This document shows positions 42,917-50,991 of a DNA stretch of 64,000 nt, piece by piece. The notes under the pieces were generated by a model. That model was not told the DNA's origin, ran no database searches, and saw only the letters and a program-made list of their open reading frames with translations. Every line of letters begins with the position of its first letter. The stretch's first letter is position 1. The DNA comes from Candidatus Bathyarchaeia archaeon (GTDB taxonomy: Archaea > Thermoproteota > Bathyarchaeia > Bathyarchaeales > Bathycorpusculaceae), in the NCBI GenBank assembly GCA_038873195.1, contig JAVZEV010000001.1, positions 276,490 through 340,489 of the forward strand, given 5' to 3'. The position numbers and the translations under genes were made by a program.

Positions 42917-43186
42917 ATGAGCATTGAGGATTATACAAAAGAAAAATTGTGGCCAATACTCATTGAAACAGTTCACGCACTCGTCATGTATCCGCATCAT
43001 AAAGCTTACACAAGAGAAGTCGTTCTAAACGAAAAATCAGACACGTCACCGACTGAGTTAGCCGCAAGATTAAGAATCCCTTTAGGCGAAGCACTGGTCA
43101 TTTTATATGAATTGATTAACGAGAGAAACATAATAAAAGGAGCTTCTATCGAAGGAGCTAACGAACATTCTTCTAAGGCTTTGTAA
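42917..43186 (+). CDS. Small helical, winged-helix-like protein
   Basis: The 89-residue protein contains SPTELAARLRIPLGEALVILYELINERNII (about 44-73), a helix-turn-helix-like segment after an N-terminal helix (LWPILIETVHALVMY). It might bind DNA or a partner. No family is recognised. Its end overlaps the convergent permease gene by 14 nt. Confidence 0.5.
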   Translation: MSIEDYTKEKLWPILIETVHALVMYPHHKAYTREVVLNEKSDTSPTELAARLRIPLGEALVILYELINERNIIKGASIEGANEHSSKAL

Positions 43187-43913
43187 TCATTCGCACAGTT
43201 GCCAAGATGAGAATCATGCCCAACAACACTTTGAGGATGTCCTGTTCTATGACATTCGCATAAGACGCGCCTATCAACGCACCAAAAACCGACCCCACAC
43301 CCATTAATATTGCAATTATTGTGGCTCCGCGGTTTGTGTGGCCCATCTGATGATGTTTAACAAAGCCCATGGCAACGGTGGGTATGGAAACCAGAAGGCT
43401 CGTTGTTCCAGCGATAACGATGTCGAAAGTGAAAAGGTAGATTAACGCTGGAATACGAAATTCTCCGCCGGCAACTCCTAACGTTCCAGAAATAACTCCT
43501 ATAATGATGCCTATTAGAATAGCCAACGCTGTTTCTTGCCACATATCCAGTGTGAATGTGAATGGCGAAAAGGGAATGTGAATGAAGGGCTCAAGTCCAA
43601 TTTTTAATCCGATGACGATCAAGAAAACAGCTAATATCTTTTTTAATGGTTTTTCAGGAATTTTGTTAGTTAATAACGCTCCTAAATAGGCGCCTCCGAT
43701 TGAGCCTATTGACATGGCTAAGCCGACGTTGATTGCATGTCCGTTGAGGGGGTTCAATTGGATTCTTCTCAAAAATGAAACTAACACTGTTAACAGTCCA
43801 ATAAGAAGATTGACTGCGATTGCCGTTACGACGGGAAGCCCAAGTATGTAAAATAGTATGGGAATGCGGAATTCTCCTCCACCCACACCAATTAAGCCCG
43901 CTACTGCCCCCAT
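43173..43913 (-). CDS. TauE/SafE family anion permease
   Basis: The protein has two related halves, each with GVGGGEFRIPILFY or GVAGGEFRIPALIYL after a hydrophobic helix, and 7-8 membrane helices, as in TauE/SafE sulfite/organosulfonate exporters. The ATG at 43913 would cut into the first helix. The open frame continues upstream (VTAALFFGFF) to about 43976, where an ATC codon sits seven bases after GAGGAGG, so the real start may be non-standard. Substrate unknown. Divergent from the ModE-like gene. Confidence 0.82.
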   Translation of the reverse strand: MGAVAGLIGVGGGEFRIPILFYILGLPVVTAIAVNLLIGLLTVLVSFLRRIQLNPLNGHAINVGLAMSIGSIGGAYLGALLTNKIPEKPLKKILAVFLIVIGLKIGLEPFIHIPFSPFTFTLDMWQETALAILIGIIIGVISGTLGVAGGEFRIPALIYLFTFDIVIAGTTSLLVSIPTVAMGFVKHHQMGHTNRGATIIAILMGVGSVFGALIGASYANVIEQDILKVLLGMILILATVRMITKP

Positions 43914-44013
43914 GAAAAAACCAAAGAATAATGCCGCTGTTACCTTTTTTATGGATACATTTGAATTGTTAAGGATGCCGTTGCCTCCTCAAGGTTCGAT
44001 ATGCTCTGTTAGT

Positions 44014-44044
44014 CATAACGAAGTAAACTTATAAGCATAACGAA
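44014..44044 (+). promoter_or_regulatory. TATA box flanked by direct repeats before the ModE-like gene
   Basis: CATAACGAA occurs at 44014-44022 and again at 44036-44044, 22 nt apart (about two turns of DNA). CTTATAAG (44028-44035) sits between them. The gene begins at 44063, so transcription starts very close to the start codon. The repeats are well placed as an operator for autoregulation. Confidence 0.5.
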
Positions 44045-44062
44045 ACAAATACCACTAAACGC

Positions 44063-44410
44063 ATGTCCACCCAAAAAACGCTCAAGCTTTCATGCAAAAT
44101 ATGGATAGAATACAAAGGAAAACCCGTTCTAGGCAAAGGCGGAGCCGAAATTTTAGAGCAGATAGAAGAGGAACAGTCTATTTCAAAAGCCGCAAGAAAA
44201 CTTGGCATGTCCTATCGTTACGTGTGGAGCTACTTGCAAAAAATGGAAAAAATCCTCGGCGAACCAATAATACAAACATACAGAGGCGGCAAATCCGGAG
44301 GCGGAGGCGCAAGGCTAACGAAACTTGGCAAAACTTTGTTAAATGAGTATAAGCGTGCAGAGCAGCACTTTGAGAAGGTTATCGAAGAAGAAAAACAACT
44401 AAAATTATGA
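44063..44410 (+). CDS. ModE-like winged-helix transcriptional regulator
   Basis: The 115-residue protein matches the N-terminal DNA-binding domain of ModE/LysR type: LGKGGAEILEQIEEEQSISKAARKLGMSYRYVWSYLQKME (about 22-61), then GGKSGGGGARLTKLGKTLL (wing and helix). The molybdate-binding (MOP) domains are absent, as in many archaeal single-domain members. Possible targets include the divergent TauE-like permease. Confidence 0.88.
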   Translation: MSTQKTLKLSCKIWIEYKGKPVLGKGGAEILEQIEEEQSISKAARKLGMSYRYVWSYLQKMEKILGEPIIQTYRGGKSGGGGARLTKLGKTLLNEYKRAEQHFEKVIEEEKQLKL

Positions 44411-44421
44411 ATCGAACAAGC

Positions 44422-44973
44422 CTATTCTACTACGTAGCGGTAGGCTATGTGCTCGCCTGCGGTTGCGCTTTTCCTAATTATTCGCAGTATATCGCCGGGT
44501 TTAGCGCCTATCGCTTTGACAGCAGGGTCTGAAGCCTTAATCTGGGGTAACTGGTAAGGTTCAACCTTATACTGCGCGAGTAGCTGTTTCTTTTCCTCTT
44601 CTGTTATGATTTCATGTTTTGGAACAAGCTTATGCTCAAAGAGGTCGAAAACTGGGAAGGTTTTGGGCAGAAGCTCGATTTTCTTCTTTTTGGCGCTCTG
44701 TTTTACAGCGTGAGTGTATCTTCCGCCAGTGATTATTATGCCTCTTTCAATGTTTGCGTCTTTCATGGCTTTCTGCAAGCGGTTAATGTCTGTTATGCCT
44801 ACGGTGGCTTCTTCTGGAATACACCATATGATGGCTTTTTCTTTTTCTTTGGGAATGTCAACGATGAAGCTTGTGGCTTCTTTATGTTTCTCTTTTTTTA
44901 TGAGTTTGTATCCGCGGAGTTTGATTAGAACTTTAGCTTTGCGTTCCTCTATGCTTTCCTCTTCTTTGCTCAA
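44422..44973 (-). CDS. rpoH: RNA polymerase subunit H (RPB5) with full N-terminal domain
   Basis: The C-terminal part (about 107-183: [57 protein letters not shown]) is the conserved RpoH/RPB5 assembly domain. Most archaeal subunits consist of this domain alone (about 80 residues). Here about 100 residues precede it, with [25 protein letters not shown] and [17 protein letters not shown], in the same order as the eukaryotic RPB5 jaw domain (RGY, SVGVKTM, GIFVYQNNITPSA). It is not next to rpoB or rpoA. Either it is the main subunit or a second copy. Confidence 0.85.
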   Translation of the reverse strand: MSKEEESIEERKAKVLIKLRGYKLIKKEKHKEATSFIVDIPKEKEKAIIWCIPEEATVGITDINRLQKAMKDANIERGIIITGGRYTHAVKQSAKKKKIELLPKTFPVFDLFEHKLVPKHEIITEEEKKQLLAQYKVEPYQLPQIKASDPAVKAIGAKPGDILRIIRKSATAGEHIAYRYVVE

Positions 44974-45047
44974 ATCATAAACCTCTAGTTAGCGGAACAT
45001 TCGAAACCTAAACGAAGCCTTAAACCTTTAAACTTTACGCTTTGCAA

Positions 45048-45761
45048 TTAGAGACCCTTCAATTTACTAGGCAGTTCGTAAAGACTACTGATGCAATATG
45101 CTTCCTCTACATGCTGTACTATTCTTTTGCGGTCTATAATTATCGGCGTTATTCCAACATTGCGCGGTCCCACCATGTCCCATCTTGGGTCGTCGCCAAC
45201 GAAAACGCAGTCCTGCGGTAACGCTTGCAATTTTTCTAGCGTGTATTCAAAAATTTGTTTTGCTGGTTTTCGCCATCCCACATCTCTGCAGAAAGCAGCG
45301 ACATCCGCATATTTGCTTAAGCCTAACCGTTCTATTTCTTCACGCCAAAGAAAAGCTGGGCTTCCCCATGTTGTGTTGGAAACAATAGCAATCTTGTAGC
45401 CTTCAGCCCTCAGTTCCTTAAGAGTTGGTACTGTGTCCTCGTAAAGGTGGCTTCTGGCAAAAATTGGCTTCATGAAACAGCAACACATGTCCTTAACAAC
45501 TTCATTTGACCCTACTAACTCAGTTATCTGAAAAATTCGGATGAGACGCTCTTCTAAAGGTCTAACGCGATAATCGCTAGCTTCATAATTTTCTTCTTCC
45601 ACTCTGCTCCACATGACATCAGAAGCAACGTGGAGAAGACACTTTTTGCGAAGATACGTCTGCACTTCAGTGATGGCTTGTTTGAGAATCTCTGGAAACT
45701 CGCGCCTCTCAAAATAGTAAGCTAGAGTGTTGCCAAGGTCAAACAGCACAGTATCTTTCAC
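45048..45761 (-). CDS. HAD-superfamily hydrolase
   Basis: The 237-residue protein starts VLFDLGNTLAYYF, where DLGNT replaces the usual DxDxT, so the second Asp is Gly. A helical cap (about 20-100) follows, then IVSNTTW, GWRKPAKQIFE with Lys, and VFVGDDPRWDM with the acidic metal ligands. The missing acid/base Asp occurs in some HAD dehalogenase-like members and may change the chemistry. Substrate unknown. Confidence 0.8.
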   Translation of the reverse strand: MKDTVLFDLGNTLAYYFERREFPEILKQAITEVQTYLRKKCLLHVASDVMWSRVEEENYEASDYRVRPLEERLIRIFQITELVGSNEVVKDMCCCFMKPIFARSHLYEDTVPTLKELRAEGYKIAIVSNTTWGSPAFLWREEIERLGLSKYADVAAFCRDVGWRKPAKQIFEYTLEKLQALPQDCVFVGDDPRWDMVGPRNVGITPIIIDRKRIVQHVEEAYCISSLYELPSKLKGL

Positions 45762-45819
45762 GCTTGAAGCCTTCTCTGTAACATTTCATAATAGAAAATT
45801 CAAATTTCTCTTTATGCCT

Positions 45820-46497
45820 TTAAATGCGTAGTATTACGTTTCCAACATATCCCTTTATGGCATCAGCGAATTTGGTGATGTGTTCTGGCGGGTAAGGCTT
45901 AACAGCTTGGAAGCTCTTGTCCAAGGTGTCTTCTGGAATAAACTGTTGAAAAGCAAAGGTTTTTGCACCTTTCGCAAGTTCAGCTATTTTGTGTAAGTCT
46001 TCAGAATCAACGAAGCTTGGAACCACAGTTGTTCTGAATTCATATTCTACTTTTCCAGTTTTCAGAATCTCAATAGTTTGCAGCAACGGCGAGAAATCCT
46101 TAGCGCCTAGACGGGGATACTTTTCTAGAGAAGTTTTCACATCCAACGCCACATAATCCACATGCGGCAAGCATTCTTCCAGCACTTTCGGATAAAACCC
46201 GTTAGTGTCAAGCTTAACCGAGAAACCCTTCGCTTTAAGTTTCTTCAGGAAACGTGGCATTTCCTTATGCATTGTTGGCTCGCCGCCAGTCACTACAACA
46301 GCATCCACAAATTTCTTGCGGCTCTCCAAAATCTTAAGGGCAGCTTCTTCTTGCAAAAATGGAGGTTTAGGGTCTACGACTATTCGCCAGTTGTAACAAA
46401 AAGGACAACGTAAATTGCAGCCTGGCGTGAATAATACGGAGGATATTCTGTTTGGAAAGTCTATGAGGCTTGTTTTTTGTATGCCGCTGAATTTCAT
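45820..46497 (-). CDS. nrdG: Anaerobic ribonucleotide reductase activating protein
   Basis: From ATG 46497 the 225-residue radical SAM enzyme has FTPGCNLRCPFCYNW (CxxxCxxC, about 22-30, binding the [4Fe-4S] cluster), VVVTGGEPTMH and a VKLDTNGF strand. It uses SAM to make the glycyl radical of NrdD, encoded 11 nt upstream in the same direction. A longer frame from 46605 has no family match in its first 36 residues and overlaps nrdD. Confidence 0.93.
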   Translation of the reverse strand: MKFSGIQKTSLIDFPNRISSVLFTPGCNLRCPFCYNWRIVVDPKPPFLQEEAALKILESRKKFVDAVVVTGGEPTMHKEMPRFLKKLKAKGFSVKLDTNGFYPKVLEECLPHVDYVALDVKTSLEKYPRLGAKDFSPLLQTIEILKTGKVEYEFRTTVVPSFVDSEDLHKIAELAKGAKTFAFQQFIPEDTLDKSFQAVKPYPPEHITKFADAIKGYVGNVILRI

Positions 46498-46507
46498 GCT
46501 TTTTCTC

Positions 46508-48634
46508 TCACGCTGGCACTGTTGCAATTGCTGGCATGACGGCTGATTTGTCAAAAGTCTTGCGTATGGCGAATTCTGCTTGTTTTCCGTCGTTCCATTG
46601 GTCAACTGGGCGTAAGTAGCCGACTACTCGCGAATAGACTTCGCAGTTTGCGCCGCATGTGGGGCATTGTTTGTGTTCGCCGTTAATGTAGCCGTGTGTT
46701 GGGCATATGCTGAATGTTGGCGTCAACGTGAAGTAAGGTAGACGCGAGTTCCAAGTTACTTTACGAATTAGTTCAGCCGCAGCTTTCCATGAGTAAAGTC
46801 TTTCGCCTAAGTAAATGTGAAAGACTGTTCCGCCAGTATAGAGCGTCTGAAGTTGTTCTTGATGTTCCAATGCTTCGAACAAGTCGCCTTCGTAGTCCAC
46901 TGGCAACTGCGAAGAGTTCGTATAAAATGGTTCGGCGCCTTTCGCCAGATATTTCTCGTTAGCCACAATTATATCTGGATATCGCTTTTTGTCCAGGCGT
47001 GCAAGCCTATAGCTTGTTCCTTCAGCGGGTGTTGCCTCGAGGTTGTAAATGTTTCCTGTTTCCTCTTGGTACTCAACCAGTCGTTCCCGCATGAAATTTA
47101 GCACTTTAACTGCGAAGCCTAAGCCCTCAGGCGAAACTATGTTGCATCCAAGAAGGTTCAGAACAGCTTCGTTTAATCCAATCAAACCTATCGTTGAGAA
47201 GTGGTTCTTCCAGTATTTTCCATAGGTTTCTTTAACATTACGCAGGTAACGTCTCGAGTATGGGTATAAACCGTTTTCTGTGAAGTTTTCCAAACCTTTG
47301 CGTTTTATTTCTAAGCTGGTTTTGGCGATTTCCATGAGCGCGTCTAGTCGCTCAAAAAATTCGTCTTCATCCTTTGCTAAATAACCGATTCTTGGAAGGT
47401 TCAACGTTACTACGCCTATAGAGCCTGTCAACGGGTTTGCTCCGAAAAGTCCTCCGCCTCGCTTATAGAGTTCTCTATTGTCTATTCTTAGGCGGCAGCA
47501 CATGCTGCGTACGTCTTCGGGTTTCATGTCGGTGTTTATGAAGTTGGAAAAGTATGGCACTCCATATTTGGCGGTTACTTCGAAAATTTTCTGTGTTATT
47601 GGCGAGTCCCAGTCAAAATCTTTTGTCACATTGTAAGTGGGTATTGGAAAGGTGAAAACTCTGTTTTTGGCGTCTCCTTGACCCATTATTTCTGCGTAAG
47701 CACTGTTGAATATGTCCATCTCTTTTTGCATGTCGCCGTAAGTTTCATCTGCGACGTTTCCGCCCATGATTACTTGCTCGTCTTTCATGAAATCTGGAAT
47801 TTTCAAATCTAAAGTCACGTTTGTGAAGGGTGTTTGGAAACCAACTCGTGTGGGTACGTTCATGTTGAAAAAGAATTCTTGAAGCGCTTGTTCAACATCT
47901 CTCTGGCTTAGCCCATCGTAACGTATGAAGGGAACTAGGTAAGTGTCAAAGTTGCTGAAGGCCTGAGCGCCTGCGGCTTCGCCTTGGAGAGTGTAGAAGA
48001 AGTTGACAATTTGCCCGAGTGCAGTTCTGAAGTGTTTTGCAGGTTTGCTTTCAATTTTTCCCGGAACACCGCCGAACCCCGAGAGTAATAAGTCTTTTAT
48101 GTCCCAGCCGACGCAGTAGGGTCCCAAGACGCCTAGGTTGTGGATGTGAATGTCTCCGTTGAAATGTGCTTCTGCAATGTTCGGCGGGTAGATTCGTGTT
48201 ATCCAGTATTTTGCTATGATTGTGGATGACAAGTAATTGTTTAAGCCTTGCAGTGAATAGCTCATGTTTGAGTTTTCTTTGACACGCCAGTCCTCAATGT
48301 CCAAATATTGGTCCACAAGGTCTGCAGAGCTCAAAAGCGCAGCTAATTCCCTAAGATCCTGGTGCTGTTTCCGATAGAGAATGTAAGCTTTAGCCGTTCG
48401 CGCATGTCCATCTTCGATTAATGTTTTCTCAACTATGTCTTGAATCTCTTCGACTGTTGGAACGCCTTCGTCTCCAAAACGTTTACGCAGTTCAGCAACA
48501 ACTTTGTCGCTTAACTGTTTGGCTTTTTCGCGGTCTTTTCCGCCGACAGCCTTTGCGGCTTTCCAAATGGCATTTGTTATGCGTTCTTGGTCGAAGGGTT
48601 CTAATCTTCCGTCACGTTTTCTTACAAACTTCAC
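46508..48634 (-). CDS. nrdD: Anaerobic (class III) ribonucleoside-triphosphate reductase
   Basis: The 708-residue protein has an N-terminal ATP-cone (about 1-92: VRKRDGRLEPFDQERI), the ten-stranded barrel of class III reductase (NPLTGSIGVVTLNLPRIGYL) and a C-terminal zinc site (CPTHGYINGEHKQCPTCGANC). The glycyl-radical loop RVVGYLRPVDQWNDGK follows, with Gly near residue 681. It makes deoxynucleotides without oxygen, so the cell can live anaerobically. It overlaps nrdR by 4 nt. Confidence 0.95.
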   Translation of the reverse strand: MKFVRKRDGRLEPFDQERITNAIWKAAKAVGGKDREKAKQLSDKVVAELRKRFGDEGVPTVEEIQDIVEKTLIEDGHARTAKAYILYRKQHQDLRELAALLSSADLVDQYLDIEDWRVKENSNMSYSLQGLNNYLSSTIIAKYWITRIYPPNIAEAHFNGDIHIHNLGVLGPYCVGWDIKDLLLSGFGGVPGKIESKPAKHFRTALGQIVNFFYTLQGEAAGAQAFSNFDTYLVPFIRYDGLSQRDVEQALQEFFFNMNVPTRVGFQTPFTNVTLDLKIPDFMKDEQVIMGGNVADETYGDMQKEMDIFNSAYAEIMGQGDAKNRVFTFPIPTYNVTKDFDWDSPITQKIFEVTAKYGVPYFSNFINTDMKPEDVRSMCCRLRIDNRELYKRGGGLFGANPLTGSIGVVTLNLPRIGYLAKDEDEFFERLDALMEIAKTSLEIKRKGLENFTENGLYPYSRRYLRNVKETYGKYWKNHFSTIGLIGLNEAVLNLLGCNIVSPEGLGFAVKVLNFMRERLVEYQEETGNIYNLEATPAEGTSYRLARLDKKRYPDIIVANEKYLAKGAEPFYTNSSQLPVDYEGDLFEALEHQEQLQTLYTGGTVFHIYLGERLYSWKAAAELIRKVTWNSRLPYFTLTPTFSICPTHGYINGEHKQCPTCGANCEVYSRVVGYLRPVDQWNDGKQAEFAIRKTFDKSAVMPAIATVPA

Positions 48635-49077
48635 TTTTTCACCTCAAGGAGCACTTTTCTAAAGTCTTCAGGCTCTTCAAATTGCCTATAAACAGACGCG
48701 AAACGAATGTATGCTACACGGTCTAAGCCTTTCAAATATCTCATGACGAGGTCGCCGATTTCTTGCGAGGTGACCTCTTCTTTGCCGTGGAGCATGAGGT
48801 CTTGTCGGACACGTTCCGCTAACTTGTGAATTTGGTCCATAGTTACGGGTCTTTTTTCGCATGCTTTCTGAAGTCCGCGGATAATTTTGTTGATGTCGAA
48901 GCGTTCGAGTCTGCCGTCTTTTTTGCGGACCATGAGTTCTATGGTTTCCACATACTCGTAGGATGTGAAGCGTTTTCCGCAGTCTACGCATTCTTTGCGT
49001 CTTCTAACAGTGTTGTCTGGTGAATCTCTTGTTTCAAGAGTTTTGAGGTTTTCAGACCCGCAATATGGACACTTCAT
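48631..49077 (-). CDS. nrdR: Transcriptional repressor NrdR
   Basis: The 148-residue protein has the NrdR zinc ribbon (CPYCGSENLK ... CVDCGKRFTSYE, Cys at 3, 6, 31 and 34) followed by an ATP-cone (about 49-138: VRKKDGRLERFDINKI). NrdR is mainly a bacterial regulator that senses ATP/dATP and represses nrd genes; it is sporadic in archaea. Here it is the first gene of nrdR-nrdD-nrdG and probably controls its own operon. A TATATAA-type box lies about 60 nt upstream on this strand. Confidence 0.94.
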   Translation of the reverse strand: MKCPYCGSENLKTLETRDSPDNTVRRRKECVDCGKRFTSYEYVETIELMVRKKDGRLERFDINKIIRGLQKACEKRPVTMDQIHKLAERVRQDLMLHGKEEVTSQEIGDLVMRYLKGLDRVAYIRFASVYRQFEEPEDFRKVLLEVKK

Positions 49078-49178
49078 ATGCTTCCCAATTTTAGTGTTTT
49101 GTTAGCTAAAGTAGACGCTAAATGTAGAGTTTAATTATATAAGATGTTTCTACAACAATATGGAAATACTTGACAAAG

Positions 49179-49203
49179 CATGTTAACAGAACATGTTCAT
49201 GTT
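49179..49203 (-). promoter_or_regulatory. CATGTT repeat cluster upstream of nrdR
   Basis: CATGTT occurs three times (49179, 49192 and 49198), and GAACATGTTC is a perfect ten-base palindrome within it. The cluster lies some 35-60 nt upstream of the TATA box of the nrdR operon. It could be a regulator-binding site. It does not obviously match the bacterial NrdR box. Confidence 0.35.
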
Positions 49204-49324
49204 AAACATTATCACAGAAAACAAATGATGGCAAAACAGACTTTTTTGGACGAAAGAAACTCAATTTCAGACGATACATGGCATGCTTAAAATTTTCCAT
49301 AAAAATCCAAAAATTAAGAAGCTA

Positions 49325-49819
49325 TTAATGGTTGTTAACATTCTTTCTTAAGACAAAAGACCATTTCCTTTCTTCCTTGTTTGCGAATCCGAATTTTCTG
49401 TAAAGCCGCAGTGCAGGCGCATTCAATTTTGATACTCCAAGCTCAAGCCATTTCTTATTCAACCGTCTAGCCTGTGTTTTAGCGTACTGAAGTATGTATG
49501 TGGCTATGCCGAATCTTCTATATTCTGGAGCAACAGCCAAACTGCTAATGTACAAAGCATCTGGCTTTTCTCGTAAAACAAACATCCCAATAACACGCTC
49601 GCCACACTTAACAAAATGACGCCTTTTCCTGAAGAACACGATTTCTAATGCTAGGATATATGGTATCGCCGCTACATGCGACAACAATTTGGGGCTTCCG
49701 AAAAATAGGGCTTGTCCTCGTTCGCCATTTTTGAAAAACTGGAAGTTGAGCAGGTTGAAGTATAAATGCCCCGTTTTTCTGACATGCTCAACTTTAAGAA
49801 ATTGGTGAATGTTTTTCAA
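49325..49819 (-). CDS. GNAT family N-acetyltransferase (RimI-like)
   Basis: The 164-residue protein has a GNAT core: IGMFVLREKPDALYISSLAVAPEYRRFGIATYIL with the R-R-x-G-I-A acetyl-CoA loop (about 97-107), then KKWLELGVSKLNAPALRLYRKFGF, typical of RimI-type enzymes that acetylate protein N termini. The first 60 residues are hydrophobic and less typical. Substrate unknown. Confidence 0.83.
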   Translation of the reverse strand: MKNIHQFLKVEHVRKTGHLYFNLLNFQFFKNGERGQALFFGSPKLLSHVAAIPYILALEIVFFRKRRHFVKCGERVIGMFVLREKPDALYISSLAVAPEYRRFGIATYILQYAKTQARRLNKKWLELGVSKLNAPALRLYRKFGFANKEERKWSFVLRKNVNNH

Positions 49820-49976
49820 GTGATTACCTCTTTTGAAGGTTGTAATCTCTTTGAGTTAAAGTTTATCAATTGAGTCTTTTTATAGAATGTTGGTTTATGT
49901 GTCGATTTGGGATATATTTGGTTATGGAAATAAGTATCTTATAACTTGCTATACACGATGTCTAGTGGCGAGCAAA

Positions 49977-50267
49977 ATGATGCACACAACAAACATCATA
50001 ACCATACTAAAAACACAAGAAAACACCTTAAACATAAAAATAAAACAGATGAAAAAGAAGAAAACCACAGATGAGCTAGCCATATTAGAAGTTTTCAGCA
50101 TGAAAGTAGGCAATGCAATATTAAAGAACGTGTGCAACGCCCTATGGATGACCCACCTATTCAAAACGTCAATTTTAGTAACTAAAACGCCATTAACAAC
50201 GCTCAAGTCCATAGCAAAAGCAGTAATCAATAAATTACCTAATAGCATCAAACAACTTTATGTCTAA
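49977..50267 (+). CDS. Uncertain small protein upstream of the acetyltransferase pseudogene
   Basis: A 96-residue frame from ATG 49977 includes DELAILEVFSMKVGNAILKN, which reads like protein, but the first third is a Lys/Thr-rich stretch of A-rich DNA. The TTATAA near 49939 gives a possible short leader. Its stop overlaps the start of the next frame. An opposing hydrophobic frame covers the same region and cannot be excluded. The rest of 49820-50259 holds nothing clear. Confidence 0.3.
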   Translation: MMHTTNIITILKTQENTLNIKIKQMKKKKTTDELAILEVFSMKVGNAILKNVCNALWMTHLFKTSILVTKTPLTTLKSIAKAVINKLPNSIKQLYV

Positions 50268-50947
50268 CATCAAAAGCGAAAATAGCACATTCACCTTAGG
50301 CTATTTACAAAAAGAAGATATACTACAATATCTCGAGCAGATGCGCATCGTTTTCGGACAAACCAGCGGCGTGGACACTTTCACCTAAAAACTAATCAAT
50401 CCTCACCCAACAATGACGCTCAAAAACTTCTTAGTCATCAAACATCATGACAAAATCGTCGCAACCCTCAACTTGATTTCAGTCGAATGGAGCATCGGCG
50501 GAATACCTCTTCAAGTGGCGGAGATGGGACAAGTTGCCACGCTCGCCGAATATCGTCATCGAGGACTTCAGAGAAGGCTTGTAGAGGAATTCCACAAGCA
50601 AGCGGCAGAGCAAGGATACGACCTCTGCGCCATCGAAGGAATCCCCTACTTTTACCGTCAATTCGGATACGAATACGCATTGCCACTTCTCGAAGAAACA
50701 AAATTAGGCGTTACACTATCAAGATTATAGTAGAAAATGGATTATTCACGAAAATTTATAGAATAGAAAACTGTGCAGACAGAACCTCGGTTTGAATCCG
50801 CTTGTCTTCGTGCAGTTGCTGCTGGGATATAGAAGCCGGCAGGAACCTGAGATGATTTATCCAGATTTTATCATAAGACAAACTCATAAACATTTGATTG
50901 ACGTGTTATTCCCAAAATTGCCATTGTATATTCACGCAACATACTAA
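50260..50947 (+). pseudogene. GNAT (Eis-like) acetyltransferase pseudogene
   Basis: The frame starts at ATG 50260 with a GNAT opening (LGYLQKEDILQYLEQMR, then FGQTSGVDTFT). It is stopped by TAA at 50386-50388 and continues in the same frame with KLINPHPTMTLKNFLVIKH and the acetyl-CoA loop (TLAEYRHRGLQRRLVEEFHK) to a stop at 50728. The family's C-terminal end reappears in a shifted frame at about 50792-50947 (NPLVFVQLLLGYRS ... LIDVLFPKLPLYIHATY). A stop, a frameshift and a large internal deletion show a decayed gene. Confidence 0.75.
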
Positions 50948-50991
50948 ACATTTATTATACTCTTTCAAACTTGTGCTTTAAAGGCTAAACT

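Noticed and set aside
49949-50251. Hydrophobic minus-strand frame (FFFF-rich, 100 aa)
   Set aside because: Hydrophobicity comes from A-rich plus-strand DNA read backwards; no ribosome-binding site or promoter.
50785-50830. TTTGAATCC resembling a tRNA T-loop
   Set aside because: No acceptor stem or anticodon arm; the bases belong to the C-terminal remnant of the GNAT pseudogene.
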